Assembly: GCA_018389105.1 (NCBI GenBank)
Contig: JACATO010001561.1
Span: 33,501-97,500 of the forward strand
Source of the DNA: Nautilus pompilius
Taxonomy: Eukaryota > Mollusca > Cephalopoda > Nautilida > Nautilidae
Direction: 5' to 3'
DNA length: 64,000 nucleotides
Shown here: piece after piece, positions 26,607 to 37,982 of the stretch
Layout: every line of letters begins with the position of its first letter
Numbering within the stretch: the first letter of the stretch is position 1
Notes under the pieces: model-generated
Told to the model about the DNA's origin: nothing
What the model saw: only the letters and a program-made list of their open reading frames with translations
Databases searched by the model: none
Program-made: the position numbers and the translations under genes

Positions 26607-29536
26607 AGGCATGGGCGTCCGCAAGTTGGGGGGGGGCAAATAACCTCCCGGAAAGTAGATGGTGAAAGTGTAATGTTGGAGTTATTTTTTCCTGATTCAC
26701 CATCCCCATGGGTGCGTGGTAAATCTGGTAAAAAAATAATCAGTTTGACCTCATCCGGCCGAAGGTCAAAAGGTCAAAGGCCGGGAAGAGAGTAGCAATA
26801 TAGGAAAATACAATATAAGGCACTGGCAGAGCGGGCATGTGTCAGAGTAAATAGTTAAACCATTTGTCTCTCTGTATATTTTTGAGAACCAAGCTGATAG
26901 GTTAATTAAGAAATGAAGGGGTTACCAATTGGTTAGTATAACTGTGATTTGATTAGTTAGTTAGTGACCGTAGGAGCGTTTCTAATTGCTTAACCAAACT
27001 AGGCGTTAGGAGCCACTTTTCATCCAATAGCCGAGTCAAGTCGAGTACAGTTTACATTTGTATTTGTTTTAGATATTTTGTTATTCCTCATTTTTCAAAA
27101 ATGGATATCAGAAAGTTTTTAGCAAAGTGGAAATTAGAAACAGCAGAGAAGAAGGCAAGAACTCACGAACAAAGCTGCCATATCTCTGGTCCAGATTCAA
27201 CAACAGCAGTTAAACAAGATCAACCCAATGATTCTGATGATATTGGATTGCATGTTAATTCGTCTACAAAACTAATGGACTATCTTAAACACAATCTACT
27301 TGTAAAAAGTTACTCGTCTCTTGAGAATTATGATTTCAAGAAGGATGCAAACAAAGCACTGAGTTTCCGTCGTGTGTGGCTTAATAAATTTCACCGTGGC
27401 TTAGTTATTCCACACAGTAAGTTCATCATGGCACCTTTTACAAGTTATAAATACTTTCATGAAAGTACAAGAAATCATTCTTACCGCTTGGCACAGAAAT
27501 GCGCGGGTCGATGCAATTAATTTTTTGGCCATCAAGCAAAAATAAAAAATGAACATTGCGTCTCAACCGGGCAGTTCTTTGAAGCAGGAAGTTAAAGAGA
27601 ATCAAAAAGTATTATATCCAATGTTGTTGACCATTCTGTTTTGTTGTACACATAACATTGCTTTACATGGTAAAGGAAATAAAACAGGAAATGTTCAAAG
27701 CATGTTTAATTTTTGTATTGAATCAGATGAGATACTATGAAACCTTTTGGAAAATGGTCTAGCTAATGCTTGCTATACACCTGTCGGTGTAGAAAACGAA
27801 CTGATCATTCACTGTAAAGAAACTATCGAGGAAGAAACAGTTTCTCCATCAAGCAATTCCATTGGATTTTCAATAACTGTTGGTGAAAATTCTGACATAT
27901 CTGGAAAGAAGCAATTGTCATATGGTGTACGTTTCGTCAACACAAGACCACTGAAAATTTTATCAGAGAGGAATTTCTTGGATTCTCAAGACTATAAGAA
28001 CTGGATGTTATTTCCATTGCCAATACTATCATTGATCAGTGTACAAAATTTGGCCTGAATCTATAAAAACTACATGGGCAAGGTGGATAAGCCAGATATT
28101 ATACGATGGCAAGAAAGGAAAGGGGCATGTAAGCTACAATAAAACGAAAGTATCCAAAAGGTGTGTTTGTCCATTGTGCTGCTCATAAATTCAATCTGGT
28201 TGTGAACAACTTCAATTGCGTACCTGAGATATGCAATACAATTGGTACAATCAAAGCCATCATAAAATGTTTCTGTGAGTCCAAAGAAAAGATATCTTTA
28301 CCAAAATGTGCCACTACTATCTGAAGCAAAAAGTATTAGAATTTTTTCCAACATCTTTGAATGCATTTTTGATCAGTTAAGGATACTGGCCACTACAATT
28401 TCAAGTAAAACAAAAAAGATGCACGCCAATTAAAATCTGTTTCAAGCACAATGACATTCATTTTTTGTCTGACTGTAATTTCTAGCTGTCCGGCAATGCT
28501 AGAATCTGTAACACAAGCTCTCCAAGCTGTTGAACTTGATATCATGAAAGTGCATGATCATGTTAAGATGCTTATAAGTGTGTTTAGTGGACACTGACAA
28601 AAAGCAGAACAACAATTCTACAAACTTTTCACTAAAGTTCAGCAGTTGTCTTAGAAATTAAATATTGAATTATCTGGTCTCAGACAATGCAGACGGCAGA
28701 CATTTCGATCTAATGTTGGTGGCTCAATCATGGATGAATATTTTCGTCGCACATCGTTTATACCATATTTGGACTCAATCTTTTCGTCACTAGAGCCAAT
28801 TTGCTGCAGAAAATAAACAAAATTTCTGTTTTTTTTGCCTTCATCCTGTGGACATGAAGAATTCAAAAACCAAATTTTAAAAATAAATGAAGTGTACGAA
28901 ATTGAAAACTTGGAAGCTGAAACTATCACCTGGTTTGAGATGTGGTCTAAAAAGGGTGGAACAATGTGTTAGCAAATTTTGAAAAAGGACTCATCGAGCT
29001 GTTAGAGTTCATTAATCTATTGCCTTCCATTCCTCTAACATTATACTAGTAACAAGCTACTCAGCAGGAAGATCGTTTAGCACAACGAGAAGGGTGAAAA
29101 CATGGCTGAGGTCAACAATGGCCGGCGGTCGTTTGTCTGGACTTTGCGTGATAAGAGTTCATAGGGCAAAAGTTACAGCTGTCAAGCACGAACTTATTCA
29201 AAAAGTAAGATGGATAAAGATGTTTACAATTTGTGTTCAATAAAAATGTGTAGCTTTTCTATTTGTTATTGTGGACTCTGGTGGGGCAGCACAACAGCAA
29301 AGGAAGCAGACTGACGTCGAAAATATAAATTTAATTTTAAAAAATTCTAAATGAATCAAGAAATATTTCTAAGTAAACAAAATTATTGATCAAAATCAAA
29401 TTCCTTTCATGGGAAAATAATTACTATCTTTTTATTTTTTGACGTTAGTAAATTTTCATCACCAGGCACATTCCTCGCACTTTATATTATTCTATCATTT
29501 TGTCCCCCACCCCTGTAATTTATCTTGCGCACACCC
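26607..29536 (+). mobile_element. Decayed hAT transposon (ZMYM1/DUF4371 type)
   Basis: This 2.9-kb element has imperfect terminal inverted repeats: ATGGGCGTCCGCAAG at 26611-26625 against the reverse complement of 29524-29538, ATGGGTGTGCGCAAG, 13 of 15 matching. Candidate 8-bp target-site duplications flank it: ATTATTAC (26599-26606) and ATAATTAC (29537-29544), 7 of 8 matching, an 8-bp size that is the hAT hallmark. Inside is a ZMYM1-like transposase relic on the same strand. Confidence 0.8.
27101..29170 (+). pseudogene. hAT transposase relic (ZMYM1-like, DUF4371 + C-terminal dimerisation)
   Basis: An ATG at 27101 opens MDIRKFLAKWKLETAEKK, a standard start for ZMYM1-like hAT transposases. It is followed by a TTF-type zinc-finger region around 27360-27440 (ALSFRRVWLNKFHRG) that has lost its cysteines. 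The DUF4371 region spans about 27549-28070, with HNIALHGKGNKTGN and a frame carrying ENSDISGKKQLSYGVRFVNT, where ENSDIS replaces the conserved DETSDIS. FVHCAAHKFNLVVNNF lies at about 28166-28215. The hAT dimerisation motif SAGRSFSTTRRVKTWLRSTM is at about 29058-29120, followed by GGRLSGLCVIRVHRAK. At least six frameshifts or stops are needed to read through. The element is dead but retains most of its length. Confidence 0.85.
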
Positions 29537-29544
29537 ATAATTAC

Positions 29545-30300
29545 AAATCATATAAGGTGTGACTTTGTCTTACAGTTAGCTAAAGAGAAGTAACAGGGTA
29601 TAGTTTTAAAGGAATTTAACGTTAACACACTCTTGGATCGTATACAGTAGCTGTGTATATGAATGTTACAAGATTTTTTCAGGTCATATGTGGGCTGGAC
29701 ATTTTTTTAATTATCAGATTTTGGTAGTAACAGAGTATAGATTAAACATAGTTGAAAAACAACCAAGAATACACACTGAGATCGTTCATAGAAGCTCTGT
29801 ATTTTAATGTTACTAAATTTTTTCAGGCTATATATGATTTGGAATTTGTCTTAATGCCACATAAAGGGAAGTAACTACGCGTAAAATTAACGGAGTTTAA
29901 CGACAATCATGTGCACACCAAGTTCATGCAGTTTGTCTCTGTATATTAGCATAACCATATTGTTTAAGATTATATAAGGTATGCAGGTTTTATCAATGTA
30001 ATATGAGAAAATACCAGCGGCAACAAACAAAAAACATCGGAATTGTACACAGTAGATCTTTATATTAAACTTACTAAATTAATTAAAGCCGTATGAGAAG
30101 AGCTGACGTTTTCCTTATCTCAGATAAATGACATTAACAACACATGCTGAGATGGCACAGAGCAGCTCTGGATATTAATTTTAGGTCATATAAGATCTGG
30201 ACATTGTCTTAATTCTAGATAAAGGGCAGTAACAGTTTGTATCTTTTAACGGTGTTTAACCACAAGCAAAGTAGTATATATATGTGGTTTCTACAGCGGC
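29545..30300 (+). repeat. Satellite-like ~140-bp repeat array, 5-6 monomers
   Basis: Monomer starts marked by CATATAAGGTGTGAC-like sequence fall near 29549, 29683, 29825, 29968, 30087 and 30184, so spacing is roughly 100-145 bp. Shared internal words include AAAGGGAAGTAAC, TTTAACG, ATCGTACACAGTAGAT and TATATTAATGTTAC. Monomers are clearly diverged. The first one is the right half of the monomer split by the hAT element. Confidence 0.8.
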
Positions 30301-31317
30301 CTATATTTATTACCTGTATTTCAATAAGGAGACTCTCGCACCTTCATGGACGTATACGTATTAAAGGGAGATTACTAGGACACTTCCATATATTTGCTCG
30401 TGCCCCACCATCCAAAACATTGAGCTTCCGCCCCACTTTCTCAAAGATGAAGCTTCTGCTTCACCACGTCATACACTGACCTTTTCCCTCACATTCTGAA
30501 ACATGAAGCTTCTGCCGTGCTCTCAAATAATGCGCCGCGATCGTTGAGTACATTCCACGAGTTAGATCACACGCCTCTCTTTCTCTTTTACATTTTTTAA
30601 GTTCATAATTTCAGTTTCAAACTGTACCAAAACTATCTGGATATTTTGGAGAACAAACTGTAACACCAACAGTTGTAGATGTAAAACTTGCACTATAAGC
30701 TATCATTTTAAAATAAGGACGCGAATAACCACTCCCTAACCCGCCTTCTACATATCTATCGAGTGTGACGACTTAACTGAGAGATTACCTCAGCCCACAT
30801 TTTGGATAAGTTTAGTACCACTATTCCAAGTAAGAAATGTGTATTGCATGTTTTAAATTTTAATCGTCAACATACTTTTTAAACAGAAACTAAAGCCAGT
30901 TATGGGGTTTGATTTTTCTATTATTTAATTATGTCTTGCTTTAAATCCTGTATTCTCATCCGCAACTGCTTCTCTCGTGTCTTTGTACCAATATTGATCC
31001 AATTCCTGGAAAATGCTAAAATCATCTGGATACTTTATTTATCCTTTCAATGTTGTTGCTCGACTCGGGTAAAGTATTGTGTCAATTTCTTTACTACCTA
31101 AAATATATTTAATCTGACTAAATAAATGCTAAATTCCGTTACTTTTCAAACTTATATTGTCAGCAGTCAGATGCAAATTTTTATTTTGAATTGTAATATC
31201 AATTTCTGCACTAGGATTATTTAGATTTTTCCCAGTTCTGGACTTATATTCATACAACTCATGTTTATTTATAGTTTCATCAATAATTAAATCTGCTATG
31301 TCAGTATATTCCATTTA
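30301..31317. other. Unassigned AT-rich DNA
   Basis: Apart from a short duplicated phrase (GAAGCTTCTGC at about 30449 and 30505), I see no gene, RNA or known repeat here. Confidence 0.55.
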
Positions 31318-33296
31318 ATATTTAAAAATCTATAAACAACTCAGTTGATTTTACAGTGGCTTTAGCTAATTTTCTAAAAATCTTTCCTCGTTTTTATTTG
31401 TTTTTTGTTGGCTTTTTAAACTTTTCTGCAAGATTTTAGTTCGAAATCCAACAACTAAAGCACTCGGGTCTTTATACCAATAGTGATTCAGCCCATGGAA
31501 CTTATTAAAACCTCTGGATAAGTTATCAATCTTTGACTCGGATAAAGTATAATCTCGATTCCTTTACCACTTTGTGAATTAATAAAATTTTGAATGTTAG
31601 AATTACTAGATTATTATTTATTGTTTTGAGTTTACTTAAAAAAATCATTAGTAATACTTTCAGCATCATGTGCAATAACTTTATTTTTTGGATTATCAAA
31701 AGTCTTATCTAATCATTCGATTAAAAGTATCAATAATTCTCTTCCTATGGTATATATTTTTTCAACTCACTTCTTTCTCTTAAACATTTAATTTTAAAAA
31801 AATTCAAATTTTTATAAATAAGTTTAAACTTGTTCAAAGCGATAATTCACTGTCTTGTGATTCCGAATTTATACTCATTTATATATAGAAAAATGGTTAA
31901 AATTTATTGTTTAACAGTAAACATAATTATTCATTTAATTCATTTATTAATTTTTCAAAATTACTAGTTGACCTATTTAACGTAAAACATAATTATCTTT
32001 AATGTAAAGAATATTTAACAAATATTTAATAGTAGGTTTATATTCGAGTTTCTTTCTGGAATCTTATTTCGGTAATTGAAAGCCACTCACCGTCCGAAAT
32101 AAGTTTTTCTCCTTACAGTTATCGTGTAATTCTTTCGAGTACTGTAAGTTTACTTCATTCATTACACCCGTAAGTAACCGGGGTTTGTTTTCTGCAACGC
32201 TCTATATTTTGTGGTTCTGTCTACCTAAATTTATTTGTTATGAGTGGTTGACATATTAAACCATAAGGATCATTTACAGATTTTTCTTTAGTTGAGTAAT
32301 AATTTATATTTAAAAATCTATAAACAACTCAGTTGATTTTACAGTGGCTTTAGCTAATTTTCTAAAAATCTTTCCTCGTTTTTATTTGTTTTTTGTTGGC
32401 TTTTTAAACTTTTCTGCAAGATTTTAGTTCGAAATCCAACAACTAAAGCACTCGGGTCTTTATACCAATAGTGATTCAGCCCATGGAACTTATTAAAACC
32501 TCTGGATAAGTTATCAATCTTTGACTCGGATAAAGTATAATCTCGATTCCTTTACCACTTTGTGAATTAATAAAATTTTGAATGTTAGAATTACTAGATT
32601 ATTATTTATTGTTTTGAGTTTACTTAAAAAAATCATTAGTAATACTTTCAGCATCATGTGCAATAACTTTATTTTTTGGATTATCAAAAGTCTTATCTAA
32701 TCATTCGATTAAAAGTATCAATTAATTCTCTTCCTATGGTATATATTTTTTCAACTCACTTCTTTCTCTTAAACATTTAATTTTAAAAAAATTCAAATTT
32801 TTATAAATAAGTTTAAACTTGTTCAAAGCGATAATTCACTGTCTTGTGATTCCGAATTTATACTCATTTATATATAGAAAAATGGTTAAAATTTATTGTT
32901 TAACAGTAAACATAATTATTCATTTAATTCATTTATTAATTTTTCAAAATTACTAGTTGACCTATTTAACGTAAAACATAATTATCTTTAATGTAAAGAA
33001 TATTTAACAAATATTTAATAGTAGGTTTATATTCGAGTTTCTTTCTGGAATCTTATTTCGGTAATTGAAAGCCACTCACCGTCCGAAATAAGTTTTTCTC
33101 CTTACAGTTATCGTGTAAATTCTTTCGAGTACTGTAAGTTTACTTCATTCATTACACCCGTAAGTAAACCGGGGTTTGTTTTCTGCAACGCTCTATATTT
33201 TGTGGTTCTGTCTACCTAAATTTATTTGTTATGAGTGGTTGACATATTAAACCATAAGGATCATTTACAGATTTTTCTTTAGTTGAGTAATAATTT
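31318..33296. repeat. Near-perfect 0.99-kb tandem duplication
   Basis: Copy 1 is 31318-32305 (988 bp) and copy 2 is 32306-33296 (991 bp). Aligning them by eye, I found no substitutions and only three 1-bp insertions in copy 2, near 32723 (CAATTAATT against CAATAATT), 33118 (GTGTAAATT against GTGTAATT) and 33168 (GTAAACC against GTAACC). A short ATATTTAAAA is present at 31318, 32306 and 33297. The unit is AT-rich with no coding frame. The duplication is either very recent or an assembly artefact. Confidence 0.95.
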
Positions 33297-33929
33297 ATAT
33301 TTAAAACTTTACACTTTTGATCATTTAATTTATAGCATCTCTGTGGTGAGATCTCATACTTTTTCCTAAGCAATCGCATGTATGTTAGACCCCTCGAGAG
33401 TATTTATATCAGCTCTAGATATATTTACATAGGTGGTGACGAATATTCCATGTCTTGTGCCTTGTTCTATGAATAATAATATATCAAAATTTGTTAAAAA
33501 AACCTAATTTTATTTTATTTATCTTTAAACAAGCATTCCAGCCCAGAGAAGGGACTTTAAAGATGTGACATGCATCTAATTTATAAGCATTTTAACATAC
33601 AATTCCAAAGTTTTAAAATACATTACCAAAAGGTAAGGCATCAGATTTAAGGTAGATACCACTGTGCTCTCCCGATCTTTGATTGTTTCACTTTTGAAAT
33701 ACTTCCTTTTAATACTCAAAATTTAAGTCTGATAAGCCTTTTTATTAAAATTCTATTTTTTAAATTTATTAGTCACTACATTATACTTACTAAAATTGTA
33801 CAATAACTAGAGTAAGGGAAAACGCCCCTTTTCTGAACGGTTAATTATTTGTATGCATACATTGTTCTGGTTTTCGATTTGCCACTAACTTATCAAAACT
33901 CGTCCCAATAAATCTTCTTCGATCCCTCA
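33297..33929. other. Unassigned AT-rich DNA
   Basis: No gene or recognised repeat is seen between the tandem duplication and the SINE. Confidence 0.55.
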
Positions 33930-34235
33930 TTTCATAAGAGTGAGATGCGCTGCGCCGTCGTTATGCGTCTGTCTTCAGCAATAGTTTATTCTTCCGACTT
34001 TTCCTCATCATAGGAGACTCGCCTCTGTCATGGCTATAGAGTGTCCCCCACCTTTGGTTCCTCTGTCCGAGTGCCTACACAGGCCACTCCCCAGCAGCAA
34101 CTGGAGCGATGCCAGTAAAGTACCTTGCTCGAGGATCACAACAATGTGCTAGCAGCGGGAATCGAACCCGGGACCCTTAGGCCCTGAAGCCAACACACTC
34201 ACCACCGAGCCGCGTTGCCTCGCCTCCCAGTCACC
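33930..34235 (-). repeat. tRNA-derived SINE
   Basis: On the minus strand the head, at about 34230-34150, reads GGCTCGGTGGTGAGTGTG (A-box-like), then a perfect RNA polymerase III B box GGTTCGATTCC (34158-34168). The distance between boxes fits a tRNA gene. The body continues to about 33930 with GC-rich sequence unlike its surroundings. It lacks a cloverleaf that folds as an intact tRNA, so it is a SINE rather than a tRNA gene. Confidence 0.75.
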
Positions 34236-35940
34236 CTAAAAATCCGGATTTGAGACTTGTGCTTACTACTTTATTATCGTCTCTTTGTCAACATTTTTTT
34301 TTTAATGGAAATAAAATATACTTTTAGGTTGTTTGTGAAGTAATATAGACAGAGGCTTCTTTAGCCAAATATATAAATTAGAAATGAACGTCGTAATTAG
34401 ATAAATTATTAAATATGATTAGGGCAACCAAAGTTTGACTTACACTCTCACTGTTAGTAAGTTTACGAGTTGACAGGGCCTTTCACTTTTTATCTCCGAC
34501 AATACAATTTTTCTTTATTTGTATAAATCATATTTTTCAGATTTTTCAGAATTAAATACAAATTGTTTGCTTATCTTTAAATACATTTAATCGGGGTTTA
34601 TATTTAGTTCTATATTTCAGTTCTAAAGAGAATAGGGTTAGATGTTTCACTATCAGATACAACAAATTTTTAAAATTCTCAATTATTATTATACGTGACA
34701 GGTAATCTTGGTAAAACGGGAAATGTCACTGCACGTCTCTTTGTCTTATAACTTTTTTCTCATCTCAATTATCTAAAAAACACAGTAGGAATATAAATAG
34801 TTTTGATTTACGCTTTGTTAACCTACATAGACTTTATATTAGAGTTTCTGTGTAATAAGCAAGAGATCTACATGTTCTCTCGCATTATTTAAATGATTAA
34901 TTCGATCTGATAGAACTTTATCTTTATCGAAACGTACACATTAATTGATATGTTGTTGCTTTCAAACATTTATTTTGTTTAGTGCTCCAGATTAAGTAAT
35001 TCCTTTGATATTTAATTCTGATTCATAATTTTGGTATTTAGTTACTCTATTATCAACTTCAGTCGATGGGCAAGTAAATAACAGAGGAAGCATTTTTTAA
35101 TCTCTATTTTTAATGTTTACTATAGGATTTTAATTTTCCAAAGTTGGGTAGCTCTGTACCCGATGATGCCTTAGATGGATCGTATTTATCCACCTTCACC
35201 ACGAGCTTCATAGTTTTCCCCCATGTCTACTTTGTTGATTTGTATATCGTGCTTTCTACATTATAAACCAAGGTAATCTTTGGAAATTAATGTTAGAAAA
35301 CGCTTCACTTGCTTCACATTAGTTTCAATGTCTTTAAATTCTGAATATACCACAAACTGAAATTTAAAATCTAACTGGCTTATGGACTGACATTAGACGT
35401 TGCCTCCATTATTTATCTAAGCAAGATTTGGCACCGTCTATTAATTAATATTTATATTCTAAAAAAAACTCTTTCATTAGTTTTATTTACGTCAGTTTTC
35501 ATCAAGATTTTTAAAATTGAAATTAAAATGTAAAGTTACATATTTTTTGCTTAAAATTCTTCAATACATTTTTAAAGGATTTTGATTGCATTTTTCTACT
35601 CTATTTTTGTGGTTGTCCGAGACATTCTAAAAAAAAAAGATTTAAAATATAAAATATTAAAATTTTTGCAAATGTTCTTTTTCAAAAAAAAAAAAAATAC
35701 TGAAATTCTCACATAAATAGTTTTCAAGTCCAAATGCAAATATTTGTTAAGTCTATTAATAGTTCGATTAAATTGTTTGTCATGTTTAAGTATTACTCTA
35801 GTAAAATAATACGTTCGTTAATTTTCGTTGCAGTATCCTTTGATAAATTCTACTGAGAAATTGAAGTCAACATTTATTTAGTTATGTACAGATTTATTCT
35901 GTGCCTTTTATTTTAAACAGCTGGCAGCTGCGGTTTAAAC
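34236..35940. other. Unassigned AT-rich DNA
   Basis: Very AT-rich with several A and T homopolymers (for example near 35630 and 35685). No coding frame, RNA or known element is recognised. Confidence 0.55.
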
Positions 35941-36003
35941 TGAGAGAGAGAGAGAGAGATGTGGAGAGAGAGAGAGAGAGAGAGATGGAGAGAGAGAGAG
36001 AGA
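35941..36003. repeat. (GA)n microsatellite with GATGGAGAG interruption
   Basis: About 63 bp of GA repeat containing GAGATGTGGAGAG and GAGATGGAGAG. It shares the ATGG interruption of the larger tract at 19.7 kb. Confidence 0.95.
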
Positions 36004-36644
36004 AGTTGTGTGAACGACACAAGCGGAGACTGATGCAAACTCAGACAGAATAAACATCACAATAAAAAGAGGTTAATTTTCTACTCACGGCCAGACAAAG
36101 CATTCCATTGATTACCGTATATAAAACATCGCCTCTGCCCTGCTGCTCTCGCATGCACAGCCACCCTGACATTGTAGGTCAAGCCTCTAGCCTTCTATAA
36201 ACCCTGTACACATATCGAATACAGTTTCTTCATACTGCCATTATATGATGCACATAGGTCTACAGCTAGCCTAATACACATTTAGTGGTGGATATTTATG
36301 TTTAAAATAAATCTTAATTTCCAAAAAAAAAATATTTCAATTAGACTCTACTAAAGTTGTCTCGTGAGGAAACCAGCCCACTTTGTATGCCGAAGAAGAA
36401 ACATTAATAATAGTTTAAAGTTTAGCTATTACAAGATGGAGTTGGGTCGCCATGTTTTTAGAACTGGCTGCACTTGCGTTGCAAATATGTCTTGGGGCGA
36501 AGTGGTCAGAATGGATGCATCTCGCCGCCAGTCGCGCGGAGTTTGTTCACCAGCGAGAAGCGGAACATCGGGTTTTGCAACATTTTATAAACTATTCTTT
36601 TTAAACCGTGATTTTCGATTTTCGAACTCCGAGGCGTGCAGTAG
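36004..36644. other. Unassigned DNA
   Basis: A 119-residue plus-strand frame starting at 36364 runs into the satellite repeat and shows no domain. I treat it as chance. Confidence 0.5.
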
Positions 36645-36900
36645 CTTTATGTCTGGTGATATAAGGTGTGGACATCACCTTTGTGTCAGACATGGGACAG
36701 TAACCTCGTGTAGGCTTAACTAAGTTTAATGAAAAACTGGGTACACAGTATCTCTGTATATTAAGGTTGAAAAAATTTCTAGAAATAGTCCTAGTATCGG
36801 ATAAAGGGCAGTGACAGCGAGTGGGTTTAGCAGAGTTTAACGACAACCAACAACGAACTCTGGCTTTTCGTCTGTTAAAATTACTGGTGTGAAATTTGTC
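36645..36900 (+). repeat. Satellite-like ~140-bp repeat, about two monomers
   Basis: It contains GATATAAGGTGTGGACATCA, GTGTCAGACATGGGACAGTA, TGTATATTAAGGTTG, ATCGGATAAAGGGCAGTGAC and GTTTAACGACAACCAACAAC, in the same order as the arrays at 26.48 and 29.5-30.3 kb. It is an isolated island of the same family. Confidence 0.7.
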
Positions 36901-37254
36901 TGTGCCTTTCACCGTAAAGTTACGGCATTATAGAGTATGAAATTATCTTGGTTTTGTTCATTTAATAAAAGTGGGTTCTATGATGATAAATTATCTGAAG
37001 TTTTAACACATCTTGGCATTTTTTAAAAGTAGAAGAAATATAAATAAATTACCAATGGTGGCGAGCACTTTATAATGTTCGTCTAAATGAGTATGAAAAC
37101 CATTTTGTTTGCTGGAAGCCTTATGTTATTAGATACTCCGAACATGGGATAATTAAACTGAATTATTTATCATGACAGACGACGTCTTTCTAAAGTAATT
37201 ATTTAGGTGATTTTTGTGAATTCGAAAAAAATTTTTATATATGTAGAGATAAAG
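36901..37254. other. Unassigned AT-rich DNA
   Basis: Nothing recognisable is seen between the satellite island and the CT-rich array. Confidence 0.5.
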
Positions 37255-37982
37255 TGCTCTCTCTCTCCATCTCTCTCTCCATCTCTCTCCCTCCTTTCTT
37301 CCCTCTCTGTACTGACGTCATCTCTCTCTCCCTCTCCCTCTCTCTCCCTCCTTTCTTCCCGCTCTGTACTGACGAATCTCTCTCTCTCTCTCTCTCTCTC
37401 GATCTCCATCCATCTCTCCTCCATCTCTCTCCCTCCTTTCTTCCCTCTCTGTACTGACGTCATCTCGTCTCTCTCTCTCCATCTCTCTCATCTCTCTCCC
37501 TCTCTGTACTGACGTCATCTCTCCATCTCTCTCCCTCTCTGTACTGACGTCATCTCTCTCTCTCTCTCTCTCCATCTCTCTCCCTCCTTTCTTCCCTCTC
37601 TGTACTGACGTCATCTCTCTGCTCTCCATCTCTCCATCTCTCTCCCTCTCTGTACTGACGTCATCTCTCTCTCTCGCCATCTCTCCATCTCTCTCTCCCT
37701 CTCTGTACTGACGTCATCTCTCTCTCTCTCTCTCTCTCCGTCTCTCTCCCTCCTTTCTTCCCTCTCTGTACTGACGTCATCTCTCTCTCTCTCTCTCTCT
37801 CCATCTCTCCATCTCTCTCCCTCTCGTTACTACGTCATCTCTATCTCTCTCTCTCTCTCTCTCTCCATCTCTGTACTGACGTCATCTCCTCTCTCATCAT
37901 CTCTCCATCTCGCTCATCCTCTCTCTCTCTCTCTCCCCTCTGTACTGTGACGTCATCTCTCTCTCTCTCTCTCCATCTCTCG
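37255..37982. repeat. CT-rich compound satellite with repeated TGACGTCA
   Basis: About 730 bp of CT repeat built from variable-length modules of the form (CT)n-CCATCTCTC-CCTCTCTGTAC-TGACGTCA-TCTC. Ten perfect TGACGTCA palindromes start at 37313, 37455, 37510, 37545, 37606, 37656, 37709, 37772, 37877 and 37946. Two decayed ones lie near 37370 and 37830. Some modules carry an extra CTTTCTTCC insert. The Arg/Glu-rich frames on the minus strand are an artefact of the repeat. Confidence 0.97.

Noticed and set aside
34150-34235. tRNA gene on the minus strand
   Set aside because: The A and B boxes are present, but the flanks do not pair into an acceptor stem and SINE-like body sequence follows. The heads at 43.0 and 57.5 kb were rejected as tRNA genes for the same reason.
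36364-36723. 119-codon plus-strand frame
   Set aside because: Its last third is satellite repeat, and the rest has no recognisable motif.
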